Shown: positions 1 through 5,891, numbered from the stretch's first letter. The stretch is DNA of 11,529 nt from an uncultured Clostridia bacterium (GCA_934643535.1 CAKUCE010000075.1:1-11529); one strand, 5' to 3'. Notes: generated from the sequence alone by a model not told the origin. Program-made: numbers and translations.

Positions 1-191
1 TCCACGGTGTTCGCCATGGCTTCGTCATCCTTGACTTTGAAGGGGTGATTCCGAAAGGGATGCAGCTCTGCAAGGGGAATCATCTGCACCTTTTCCCGTT
101 TGGCTTCCGCCTGAATTTCCTGCCGGGTTTCCTCGGTGGTAAAAAGATCATCTACCGAGGCCAGCTTCACGTTGCGCGCGCTGCTTTTCAA
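1..191 (-). CDS. parB: ParB/Spo0J-family partition protein, N-terminal part (runs off the window)
   Basis: Only the first 63 codons are inside the window. The frame starts at a TTG (191-189) preceded by a perfect AAGGAGG (207-201) nine bases upstream. It overlaps the end of parA by 44 bases, so the two are probably translationally coupled. Near residues 43-50 the protein reads VQMIPLAELHPF, then RNHPFKVKDDEAM. This is the typical start of the ParB N-terminal nuclease/CTP-binding domain as found in plasmid and ICE-borne ParB proteins of Clostridia. ParB proteins bind parS sites and work with the ParA ATPase in DNA segregation. The family call is firm from this motif and from the parA neighbour. 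Whether it serves the chromosome or a mobile element is inference, though the sequence style and the context favour a mobile element. Confidence 0.85.
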   Translation of the reverse strand, partial: MKSSARNVKLASVDDLFTTEETRQEIQAEAKREKVQMIPLAELHPFRNHPFKVKDDEAMANTV

Positions 192-966
192 GGCCCAGCA
201 CCTCCTTCGTTAAACTGCGGTAGGCATCCGCTACCTTTCCTGTGGGGTCATGAGCATAGATGCTTTTCCCTTCGGCGCTGATCTCCGCCGCCCGAATGGA
301 ATGCGGAATTTCCGCCTCAAAAATGTGGAGCTTCCCGCCATAAGTTTCTTTGAGCAGCGCTGCCATATCCCGGGCGTAATTGGTGCGGTTGTCCACCATT
401 TCCAAGAGAATGCCGTCAATTTGCAGCGCAGGGTTGATCTGCCGACGCACTTTGCCAATGGTCTGCAGCAGCTGCTCCATCCCCTTGGCCGGAAGGTACT
501 GCGCCTGCACGGGAATAAGAACGCTGTCCGCGGCCGCAAGGGCGTTGATAGTCAGCATTCCAAGAGAAGGCATGCAGTCGATGAGGATGTAATCATAGTT
601 TTTTCGGACGGGTTCCAGATACTGTTTGAGGATAGTTTCCCGGCTCATAGCGTTTACCAGCGATACCTCCATACCGGAAAGGGCAATATTGGCGGGCAGC
701 AGGTCAACACCCTCCGCATGAGGAAGGATTCCATCCGTTGGCTGAAAAGGCTCCTCCAGCAGTATCTTTTTGAGCAGGTCTGTCAGAGTGACTTCCAGCT
801 CGTCCGGCTGGGAATAGCCCAGGCTGACGGTCAGGGACGCCTGGGGATCGCAGTCCACCAGCAGAACCTTTTTCCCGCTGTTCGCCAGCCCGATGCCCAG
901 GTTCGCGGTTGTGGTGGTTTTGCCCACTCCGCCTTTTTGGTTTACGATGGCAAGGGTCTTATGCAT
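148..966 (-). CDS. parA: ParA/Soj-family partition ATPase
   Basis: A 272-residue ParA-type ATPase of normal family length. The deviant Walker A motif KGGVGKTT is at residues 11-18, Walker A' (LVDCDPQAS) at about 36-44, and Walker B (YILIDCMPS) at about 126-134. The ATG at 966 is chosen because AAAGGAG (982-976) sits nine bases upstream and homology begins at MHKTLAIVNQ. An in-frame upstream extension to 1068 runs through a hairpin and does not look like protein. ParA dimerises on DNA with ATP and is stimulated by ParB to move or position DNA. The gene is followed by overlapping parB, forming a two-gene operon. No good promoter is visible in the 120 bases upstream. The style (QKGGVGKTTTTANLGIGLA, EGVDLLPANIALSGME) resembles ParA proteins on Clostridia conjugative elements more than the chromosomal Soj, but that distinction is inference. 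Confidence 0.93.
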   Translation of the reverse strand: MHKTLAIVNQKGGVGKTTTTANLGIGLANSGKKVLLVDCDPQASLTVSLGYSQPDELEVTLTDLLKKILLEEPFQPTDGILPHAEGVDLLPANIALSGMEVSLVNAMSRETILKQYLEPVRKNYDYILIDCMPSLGMLTINALAAADSVLIPVQAQYLPAKGMEQLLQTIGKVRRQINPALQIDGILLEMVDNRTNYARDMAALLKETYGGKLHIFEAEIPHSIRAAEISAEGKSIYAHDPTGKVADAYRSLTKEVLGLEKQRAQREAGLGR

Positions 967-1035
967 TTCATTTTTCTCCTTTGAGTGGCGTCGTCTTTTG
1001 TGTGATGAATGGCTGCCTTGTTCTTTAACACAACA

Positions 1036-1068
1036 ATGCCCGAAGGCTTTTTCCAAGTCTTCGGGCAT
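1036..1068 (-). terminator. Stem-loop between sigK and parA
   Basis: Arms ATGCCCGAAGGCTT (1036-1049) and AAGTCTTCGGGCAT (1055-1068) pair over 14 positions with one G/T mismatch and a 5-base loop. On the minus strand the stem is followed by TGTTGTGTT, a weak T-rich run. It may end the sigK transcript before parA, but the T-run is poor. It could instead be part of an element end. Confidence 0.5.
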
Positions 1069-1088
1069 CGTTTACAATAATGGCGGCG

Positions 1089-1724
1089 CTATACATACGA
1101 CCTCGAAATTCCCAGCATCTTCGCAATTTCATGCTGAGGGTGTACCGTGCCGTCCTTGAGGCCGTAGCGCAGGCTGAGTACCAGCCGTTCCCGGGCCGGA
1201 AGGGTGGGCAGGGCCCGTCTTACACCGGACAGCGTAATGCGGCGGCGTACTTCTTCCTCCACCAGATCCGGAGAGGTGCCCAGCAGATCGGCAAAGGATA
1301 CGGCGTTTCCGTCCCGATCGGTCCCCAGCGGCTCATCCAGACTTACATCGCCCTGCTGCTTTTTGCTCTGGCGAAGAGACATGAGGATTTCATTTTCAAT
1401 ACATCGGGCTGCATAGGTGGACAGCGACGTGCCTGCGTTCATATCGTAGCTGCGCACGGCCTTGATCAGCCCAATGGAGCCGATGGAGATCAGATCGTCG
1501 AAGGTGCAGCCGGGGATTTTGTATTTTCGGGCAACGTGGACGATCAGCCGCATGTTATGTTCGATCAGCTTCTGCCGGGCGTCTTCGTCCCCCTCCCGCA
1601 TTCGCAGAAGCGCCTCCCGTTCCTCCTCCGGGTCCAGCGGCTTGGGAAAACTCTGCCGCCCCGAAATGTAGCCCAATAAAAACAGACAATCCCGGATGAT
1701 CCATAGCATAAATGCCGTCAGCAT
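1089..1724 (-). CDS. sigK: Sporulation sigma factor SigK-like, truncated in region 4.2
   Basis: A 211-residue sigma-70 family protein. The ATG at 1724 is preceded by GGAGGAGGG (1740-1732). The N-terminus is hydrophobic (MLTAFMLWIIRDCLFLLGYI) and is followed by SFPKPL, as in pro-SigK. Region 2 is intact (DDLISIGSIGLIKAV at 76-90, STYAARCIENEIL at 102-114). The linker DVSLDEPLGTDRDGN and the start of region 4 (ERLVLSLRYGL) are also present. The protein ends at a TAG directly after GISRSYV (205-211). Homologues normally continue SRIEKxAL and run about 20-30 residues further, so half the recognition helix and the C-terminal tail are missing. No downstream frame restores them. SigK directs late mother-cell transcription in sporulation. 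SigE is the alternative assignment, but FPKPL and SRSYV favour SigK. The gene may be broken, or split by an intervening element carrying parAB. Confidence 0.85.
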   Translation of the reverse strand: MLTAFMLWIIRDCLFLLGYISGRQSFPKPLDPEEEREALLRMREGDEDARQKLIEHNMRLIVHVARKYKIPGCTFDDLISIGSIGLIKAVRSYDMNAGTSLSTYAARCIENEILMSLRQSKKQQGDVSLDEPLGTDRDGNAVSFADLLGTSPDLVEEEVRRRITLSGVRRALPTLPARERLVLSLRYGLKDGTVHPQHEIAKMLGISRSYV

Positions 1725-1797
1725 GACGCATCCCTCCTCCCCAAAGGGTATGCGGCGGGGAGAGGGGTATGAAGGGCGGACAAAGGTTTGGGGGGTG

Positions 1798-1830
1798 AAA
1801 AATGCGCCTGCTCTCTGTGAGAGCAGGCGC
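1798..1830 (-). terminator. Rho-independent terminator (perfect 12-bp stem)
   Basis: GCGCCTGCTCTC (1804-1815) pairs perfectly with GAGAGCAGGCGC (1819-1830) around a TGT loop. On the minus strand the stem is followed by ATTTTT (1803-1798). This is a textbook terminator for leftward transcription arriving from the small gene at 2339-2503 or from a non-coding transcript. It shields sigK from read-through. Confidence 0.85.
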
Positions 1831-2033
1831 CAGACTGTCGAAAACCGCTGACCGGCCGCCAGCACCCGCGAACAGCGCTCTGCGGCCCTCTCCCCTACGG
1901 GGTGCGGGCTTCGGACCGTGCCGCCGCTGCGCGGCGTACTCGTCCCCGGCGCTTCTCACCCTTAAACCGGTTCGCGGGAAAAGTGCTGCGGCGCAAGGCA
2001 CTGAGGCGCTGTTTCGCAACCTCCATCGTCGTC

Positions 2034-2316
2034 TTTGGCACCGCCGTGCCAAATCCTCGTTTCGGTTAACGGCTGTCAGTCGCTAACTGCCTTCGGCAGC
2101 TGCATCCACTGGATGACGGCGGATTTTTCAAATACATTTGAAAAATCCAGTCTGCCACAGACAGAGCGGATTGCCCGGAAGGCAATCCGACTTCTTCTCG
2201 CCGTCCTAAAACCCCGGCAGGCACCGCAGGCGGGCAGCGACCCGCAGGTGTGACACGAAACCAGTGAGTGGCAACACTGCCTCCTGCACCTTCTCCTTTT
2301 TGCCACGTGGCAAAAA
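2034..2316. repeat. Array of six strong palindromes
   Basis: Six stem-loops lie in 283 bases: TTTGGCAC/GTGCCAAA (2034-2053), CTGCC/GGCAG (2087-2099), CATCC/GGATG (2103-2115), a perfect 13-bp stem GGATTTTTCAAAT/ATTTGAAAAATCC (2121-2148), CGGATTGCC/GGCAATCCG (2167-2189) and the 20-bp palindrome TTTTTGCCACGTGGCAAAAA (2297-2316). No coding frame explains them. The array could be a structured RNA, a single-strand origin or transfer-origin-like region, or a dispersed intergenic repeat. The sequence alone does not decide. Confidence 0.7.
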
Positions 2317-2338
2317 ATTTTTCTTTGCCATTTCTTTT

Positions 2339-2503
2339 TTATTTATCATTTTTTTCTTTGAGTAATCCAACCATACGTCCACCAACAAACGCAATCGCTA
2401 GAATTGCTCCAGCATCCGGAAAATTCAAAAGACCACCTATAACGATTGTCCCAAGTGCCCCTAATATTATCGCAATACCAAAGGTCTTAAAATCCATAAT
2501 CAT
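2339..2503 (-). CDS. Small two-helix membrane protein, AT-rich, function unknown
   Basis: A 54-residue frame (52 if the second ATG at 2497 is used), preceded by AAAAAAGGAAAAG. The product has two hydrophobic segments. The first, about residues 8-26, includes GIAIILGALGTIVIGGLL. The second, about 32-48, includes AGAILAIAFVGGRMVGLL. A charged tail KEKNDK follows. Both helices carry closely spaced glycines (GxxxG-like), suggesting tight helix packing. I count about 37 percent GC against clearly GC-rich neighbours, with codons such as ATA, TTA and CTA that neighbours avoid, so it looks recently acquired. It lies 84 bases downstream of the GH172 stop and could be co-transcribed with it. A terminator follows only at 1830-1798, leaving a long hairpin-rich trailer. 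I do not recognise the family. A holin-like, toxin-like or small accessory membrane protein are all possible. Confidence 0.7.
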   Translation of the reverse strand: MIMDFKTFGIAIILGALGTIVIGGLLNFPDAGAILAIAFVGGRMVGLLKEKNDK

Positions 2504-2517
2504 CTTTTCCTTTTTTA

Positions 2518-2590
2518 CACTGCCGCCTGCTCTTTGTTAGAGCAGCCCCTCGTTTGGTTTTTCTGAATTTTCTTCAGGCGGGCAGTCTTA
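2518..2590. repeat. Nested inverted repeats between GH172 and the small membrane gene
   Basis: An inner hairpin CTGCTCT-TTGTT-AGAGCAG (2527-2545) is enclosed by an outer imperfect stem formed by ACTGCCGCCTG (from 2519) and CAGGCGGGCAGT (ending near 2587). Neither strand shows a T-run, so it is not a standard terminator. The inner hairpin closely resembles the one at 1804-1830. Confidence 0.55.
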
Positions 2591-3688
2591 CCGCGGCCAG
2601 CGGTCCCGGGCGCCTGGCAGAACCGGGAATGCGCCGTGGGGTTCGGTCTGATACCAGTAACTGACGGAACATACGTCATCCTGCCGCTCAAAATAATTGT
2701 CTTCATTCACGCCGATCTGCTGCAGCTCCACCCGCAGATCTTTTTCAAACAGCACCGGATCCATCACATGCCAGCGGTAAAACCCCCGCATGGGCGGGCA
2801 GTCGCGGTTGAAATAATCGTTGTGGAAGTTGTCGTCCCGGGAATAAAAGGGGTAGCCCATGAAAGGGGTGCAGTAGGTCTGCTCCACCATGTGGCCCTGC
2901 TCGTCCGTCTGCCCGGCAAAGGACCACGCGCCGCCGAAGTAATCCTCCGTGCCGGTGGAGCATTGGCTGGGAAATTCCTCATCGCCGTCGATGTAGAATT
3001 TCATTTCGCCCTCGCCCCACCAGTAACGCTCCAGTGTGGAAATACCCAGATAGGTGCCGACATAGTGGCCCTTGCCGCGTACATTGTCCAAAAGCACATA
3101 ATCCCGCTTCAACTGGGTGATCTTCTCCCGCCGCCACTGGGCATGGAAACGGGCCGCGTCTTCGGGGATGCTGTCAGTCAGCACCGCGTCCACCTGATAA
3201 AAGAAGCCGGGAATATCCCCCGCGTGCTGGTTTTCCAGCGTAATTCTGGCATGGCCGGCAAACGGCATGGGCAGAAAGCAGTTCATCCCCCGGCAGGGAT
3301 TGACGGTCATGAGCAGGGAATTGACCCGGCTTTCCCGCGCAAAGCCGCTAAGGAAGAAATCTCCCAGCGGGCACTCCACCGAAGGCGTTTCCTCGCCGTC
3401 CCAGTACATGCGCAGCACCAGATCCCGCAGGACAAAGCGTCCCTGGGGCGTGGTGTCCGTCACGGTACACCAGATATGCTGAATGACGCCGCTGCCCGTA
3501 AATTCCGCCAGCGTGACCGTTTCCCCCGCGGCGATTTTCGGAATGCAGGGCGAACCCTTGCGGCTTTTGCCCAGAATGCTGCTGGCCTGACAGGCCGCGC
3601 CCTTGGCCCCTGTGCGATTTTCCCAGTTGACGGATACGGAACGGCCGGATCTGAGCAGGGGCAGATTGCCCAGTGAAGAAATCCACAT
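2588..3688 (-). CDS. GH172 (DUF2961) family furanosidase
   Basis: A 366-residue protein of family size. The ATG at 3688 is chosen because GAGG (3701-3698) lies nine bases upstream and similarity begins close to it. In-frame ATGs further upstream (3793, and 3703 for MRRIAM) add non-protein-like sequence. Recognisable DUF2961 blocks are ECPLGDFF (105-112), YWWGEGEMKFYIDGDEEFPS (222-241) and STGTEDYFGGAW (244-255), with FYRWH near 303. E226 or E228 and E248 are candidates for the catalytic glutamates. Known GH172 enzymes act on alpha-D-fructofuranosides (difructose anhydride formation and hydrolysis) or alpha-D-arabinofuranosides. There is no signal peptide, so it probably works in the cytoplasm on imported oligosaccharides. 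A GH127 gene lies 3.8 kb away. The family call is firm; the substrate is unknown. Confidence 0.9.
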   Translation of the reverse strand: MWISSLGNLPLLRSGRSVSVNWENRTGAKGAACQASSILGKSRKGSPCIPKIAAGETVTLAEFTGSGVIQHIWCTVTDTTPQGRFVLRDLVLRMYWDGEETPSVECPLGDFFLSGFARESRVNSLLMTVNPCRGMNCFLPMPFAGHARITLENQHAGDIPGFFYQVDAVLTDSIPEDAARFHAQWRREKITQLKRDYVLLDNVRGKGHYVGTYLGISTLERYWWGEGEMKFYIDGDEEFPSQCSTGTEDYFGGAWSFAGQTDEQGHMVEQTYCTPFMGYPFYSRDDNFHNDYFNRDCPPMRGFYRWHVMDPVLFEKDLRVELQQIGVNEDNYFERQDDVCSVSYWYQTEPHGAFPVLPGARDRWPR

Positions 3689-3758
3689 TGCTATGCGCCT
3701 CATTTCTTTTGCGAATGGGGGTTCCGGAGAAAGGAGCGACGGCCTCGGCCGAAGGCTC

Positions 3759-3770
3759 CGAAACGTTTTG
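3759..3770. promoter_or_regulatory. Possible LacI-type operator upstream of GH172
   Basis: CGAAACGTTTTG has the central CG and near-symmetry (five of six arm positions) typical of LacI/CcpA-family operators. It lies 71 bases upstream of the GH172 start. Next to it on the start side is a GC-rich imperfect hairpin (GGAGC 3734-3738 with GCTCC 3755-3759), which could attenuate. No clear promoter is visible, so this is only a candidate. Confidence 0.3.
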
Positions 3771-3940
3771 AGATAGGATCCCTCTATATCCATTCTTCCT
3801 GCAGCGCCGGAATCCCTGCCACATTTTCAACGGTGCAGCGGGGAAAGAAAACGCTCGCCTTCCTCCGCCGGAGGTTTCGGATCACACGACGCCTGCAATG
3901 GCGGCTTCCCCTTTCCCCCGCCGCCGTTCCGGCTGGGAAA

Positions 3941-4459
3941 CTACTCACGCACCATTCTTTCCTTTTCCAGCGCTTCCTTTTTGCCGTGGATGCGGCCCAG
4001 CCCGTACATCAGCAGGGTGGCGCACAGCAGGTTGATCCACCCGCAGCGGACATTGGGCTGAACGGAATTCATGATCCCGACGCCCAGATTCGCAATCCCC
4101 ACCACCAGCAGAGATTTTCCGATACGAGCCAGATGCCGGATGCGGGAGTCGATGTCAGAGAACAGGTCGAAGGGACCGTCGGTGAGCTTCTTGCGGAAAT
4201 ACACCCATTGCAGCATACGGCCCACGTACTCCGCGCCCGTTTCTTTCATGAAAGCGATATAGTTCGCGTCCACGGCATGCATTTCCAACCGGACGCTGTA
4301 TGTGCCGGGCCTGCATCGTACAAAGCGATAGATGCAGAGGCCTACCCTGTCCAGCAGCCAGCCGGATTGAGCCATCTGATTCAGCCATTGTTCTTCTTTT
4401 TCAAATTCCCATACCCACCAGCAGTGGAAAACCGTTTTCGTTTCCGCCATACGTTCCAT
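3941..4459 (-). CDS. DUF2812 domain membrane protein
   Basis: A 172-residue protein whose ATG overlaps the padR stop codon (TAATG), with GGAGG four bases upstream. A second in-frame ATG at 4450 is possible. Residues from about 5 to 60 match the DUF2812 pattern: an aromatic-rich start (FHCWWVWEFEKEEQWLNQMA), then SGWLLDRVGLCIYRF and GTYSVRLEM. The second half has two hydrophobic segments, around KSLLVVGIANLGVGIMN and WINLLCATLLMYGLG, and ends in a charged KKEALEKERMVRE tail. DUF2812 proteins are commonly encoded directly after a PadR regulator in Firmicutes. Their biochemical role is unknown, and a membrane stress or envelope function is often supposed. Here the gene is clearly the second gene of the padR operon and so is likely under PadR control. 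Confidence 0.88.
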   Translation of the reverse strand: MERMAETKTVFHCWWVWEFEKEEQWLNQMAQSGWLLDRVGLCIYRFVRCRPGTYSVRLEMHAVDANYIAFMKETGAEYVGRMLQWVYFRKKLTDGPFDLFSDIDSRIRHLARIGKSLLVVGIANLGVGIMNSVQPNVRCGWINLLCATLLMYGLGRIHGKKEALEKERMVRE

Positions 4460-4782
4460 TATGCCTCCGCCCCCTGTTCCAAAATGGCCTCGCCGTTGCA
4501 GACCAGCTCCCGCAGGCGATTCAGTTCGTTTCGCAGGACTTCCCCGCCGCGCTCCGTCAGCCGGTATTCCTTCCGGCGGCTTTCCTCCGTGGAAGGGACC
4601 GGCGCGATCCAGCCCTTTTCGCATAGAGAATTCAGCGCTCCGTACAGCGTTCCCGCCGCCAGCCTGACCCGGCCGCCGGACATCCGCTCTGTCTGCTGCA
4701 TAATGCCATACCCGTGCCGGGGCCGGGCCAGCGACAGCAGAATATAGTAGGTGGATTCCGTCAACGCCATGCTTTCGTTCAT
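4459..4782 (-). CDS. PadR-family transcriptional regulator
   Basis: A 107-residue PadR regulator. The winged-helix signature is clear: STYYILLSLARPRHGYGIMQ (about 10-29), then RLAAGTLYGALNSLCEKGWI (about 40-59), the wing RRKEYRLTERGGEVL (about 69-83) and a C-terminal dimerisation helix. The length fits the short PadR subfamily. ATG 4782 has only a GGGGAAAG-type upstream sequence, and ATG 4770 is a possible alternative. Members of this family repress their own promoter and that of a co-transcribed membrane protein until a ligand binds. The upstream DNA agrees: a consensus promoter is bracketed by inverted repeats. The gene ends in a TAATG overlap with the DUF2812 gene. The inducing ligand cannot be read from the sequence. 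Confidence 0.93.
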   Translation of the reverse strand: MNESMALTESTYYILLSLARPRHGYGIMQQTERMSGGRVRLAAGTLYGALNSLCEKGWIAPVPSTEESRRKEYRLTERGGEVLRNELNRLRELVCNGEAILEQGAEA

Positions 4783-4812
4783 TTTGCCGTTCTTTCCCCA
4801 TTCAGAAAGATG

Positions 4813-4860
4813 TATCGTTTACCGATATATCGTCAATGGATTATACCGTTTGACGATATA
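4813..4860. promoter_or_regulatory. Probable PadR operators
   Basis: TATATCGTCAA (4826-4836) and TTGACGATATA (4850-4860) form a perfect 11-bp inverted repeat that brackets the -10 box. A second, shorter repeat TATCG-TTTAC-CGATA (4813-4827) and the palindrome CGATATATCG (4823-4832) overlap the start of the transcript. This is what an autorepressed PadR operon would show. Binding itself is inference. Confidence 0.7.
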
Positions 4861-4868
4861 ATTGTCAA
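4840..4868 (-). promoter_or_regulatory. Consensus sigma-A promoter of padR-DUF2812
   Basis: TTGACA (4868-4863), a 17-base spacer and TATAAT (4845-4840) match the housekeeping promoter consensus at every position. The predicted transcript starts near 4833, giving a leader of about 50 bases. Such a strong promoter is consistent with control by repression. Confidence 0.88.
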
Positions 4869-5033
4869 GCCCTAAAAAATTTCCTTTCGCGCTCTTCTGC
4901 AGACCGTTTGAATAAACGTTCCTTCTTTCGGCGTATGCTGCTTCGAACGGTCGTCAGGCCGGCCCGCGTCTCTCCTCTTCCAGATCAGGTCAGCAGCCCC
5001 GCCCGCCTTTTTTCAGCCAAAATTCGGGAAGGA
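4869..5033. other. Non-coding spacer between divergent promoters
   Basis: There is no gene here. The only structure seen is a loose inverted repeat GACCGTTTGAA (4902-4912) and TTCGAACGGTC (4942-4952), matching at 10 of 11 positions with 29 bases between the arms. Its meaning is unclear. Confidence 0.5.
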
Positions 5034-5062
5034 TTGAAATTTTGCCGGTGACAGAGTATAAT
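5034..5062 (+). promoter_or_regulatory. Sigma-A promoter of the receiver-like/SPFH operon
   Basis: TTGAAA (5034-5039), a 17-base spacer and TATAAT (5057-5062) form a strong promoter. Transcription would start near 5069, about 30 bases before the GTG start at 5100. Confidence 0.82.
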
Positions 5063-5099
5063 AATTTTGTGTCATTTTGACCAATATGGAGGGAAATGC

Positions 5100-5891
5100 G
5101 TGTATAGGCTGCTGATCGTCACCGAAAACCAGAGTGTGAGGGACTTGTTCACCGCGATGGAGGGCTGGGAAAGCCTGGGCTTCAAGCCGCCGCGTCTGCG
5201 TCAGACCACGCAGGAGGCGCTGGAATGCATGCAGAAGCACCAGATTGACGCGATCGCCGTGGACGACGACCCGGCTTTTAATGAGCTGAACCGCTTTGTG
5301 GAAGAAAAGTGCCCGGCAATGCTTCGTTTTCCCATCGCCAAACGCCCGGACGACCAGTGGAAAATCATCCGGGCGCTGGACCGGATGCTGGGAAATCTCC
5401 ACGCCGACCATTCCAACGACGAATACGATCTGATGGGTTCCCTTTCTCACAGTCAGGAGCGTCTGCTGAAGGGCATCGTCTGCGGCCTGATCCCCACGGA
5501 AAAAGAGCTGAACGACCGGCTGTTCATGCTGCGCTGCAACGAAAAGCCCAACGTGCCCTGCGTTCTGGCCCGGCTGACCATGGACACGGACGATCCTTTT
5601 CTGACCAATCGCTGGCATTACGGCAGCGAACGTCTGGAAACCGCCTTGCGCAACTTTTTCGGCGCGCGGCAGCGGGATATGTACCTGCATGTGGCCGTGA
5701 TCTCGCCGGAGGAGGTGCGGGTGCTTTGCTATCCCGTCACCGAAGACGGGACCCTGCTGGAAAGCGCGGTGCGCGCCTATGTGAAGGAAACCGCGCAGCA
5801 GGTCGATCACTATCTGGGCCTGCATATGCAGATCGCCGAGGTACGGCTGCTGCCGGGCCTGTCGGCCTTTGCCGCTGAAAATCTGAAATAA
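5100..5891 (+). CDS. Receiver-like protein related to YesN-type regulators but lacking the AraC output domain
   Basis: A 263-residue protein starting at GTG 5100, with GGAGGG (5088-5093) six bases upstream. The start YRLLIVTENQSVRDLF and the stretch IDAIAVDDDPAFNEL (about 49-63) have the shape of a response regulator receiver domain. The usual acidic pair after strand 1 is replaced by TEN, so normal metal-dependent phosphorylation is doubtful; D55 is the likely counterpart of the phosphorylated Asp. Residues from about 115 to 255 resemble the middle domain found between receiver and AraC helix-turn-helix in YesN-type regulators. The protein then ends without any DNA-binding domain. It is the first gene of an operon with the SPFH gene 41 bases downstream, so it may sense or scaffold rather than regulate transcription. 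The receiver similarity is by eye only and the function is unknown. Confidence 0.75.
   Translation: MYRLLIVTENQSVRDLFTAMEGWESLGFKPPRLRQTTQEALECMQKHQIDAIAVDDDPAFNELNRFVEEKCPAMLRFPIAKRPDDQWKIIRALDRMLGNLHADHSNDEYDLMGSLSHSQERLLKGIVCGLIPTEKELNDRLFMLRCNEKPNVPCVLARLTMDTDDPFLTNRWHYGSERLETALRNFFGARQRDMYLHVAVISPEEVRVLCYPVTEDGTLLESAVRAYVKETAQQVDHYLGLHMQIAEVRLLPGLSAFAAENLK

Larger units (their letters stand above)
1725..2338. other. 613-base stretch without a supported gene
   Basis: This stretch holds the sigK ribosome binding site, a terminator at 1798-1830 and a series of palindromes between 2034 and 2316. Between 1831 and 2033 I see GC-rich sequence with small stems (for example CCCC-TAC-GGGG at 1892-1902) and no open frame with a ribosome binding site. 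A 41-codon frame on the minus strand beginning ATGGCAAAGAAAAAT just below 2334 runs through two palindromes and is not convincing. CATACCCT (1752-1745) and CATACCCC (1771-1764) resemble sigma-E -10 elements upstream of sigK, but the match is too weak to call. Confidence 0.5.

Noticed and set aside
967..1068. N-terminal extension of ParA to an ATG at 1068
   Set aside because: The added 34 residues are encoded by a hairpin and are not ParA-like, while ATG 966 has a strong ribosome binding site.
955..1088. Read-through of the sigK TAG, or a frameshift restoring the SigK tail
   Set aside because: The same frame stays open past the TAG for about 45 codons, but the product does not resemble SRIEK and the usual tail. 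The other two frames give no match either.
1745..1771. Sigma-E-like -10 boxes (CATACCCT, CATACCCC) upstream of sigK
   Set aside because: The first would start the transcript inside the ribosome binding site, and the second has no matching -35, so the evidence is too thin.
1555..2052. Minus-strand 165-codon frame upstream of and overlapping sigK
   Set aside because: It overlaps sigK in another frame, crosses a terminator stem and gives an Arg/Ala-rich product without features.
2034..2316. CRISPR array
   Set aside because: The palindromes differ from one another in sequence and spacing; there is no repeated unit with spacers, and no cas gene is present.
2206..2334. 41-codon minus-strand frame beginning MAKKNFLPRG
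   Set aside because: It is built across the 20-bp palindrome and neighbouring repeats, has no clear ribosome binding site and has low-complexity basic composition.
2636..3676. Plus-strand open frame opposite the GH172 gene
   Set aside because: An antisense shadow of a recognised enzyme, without a ribosome binding site or family signature.
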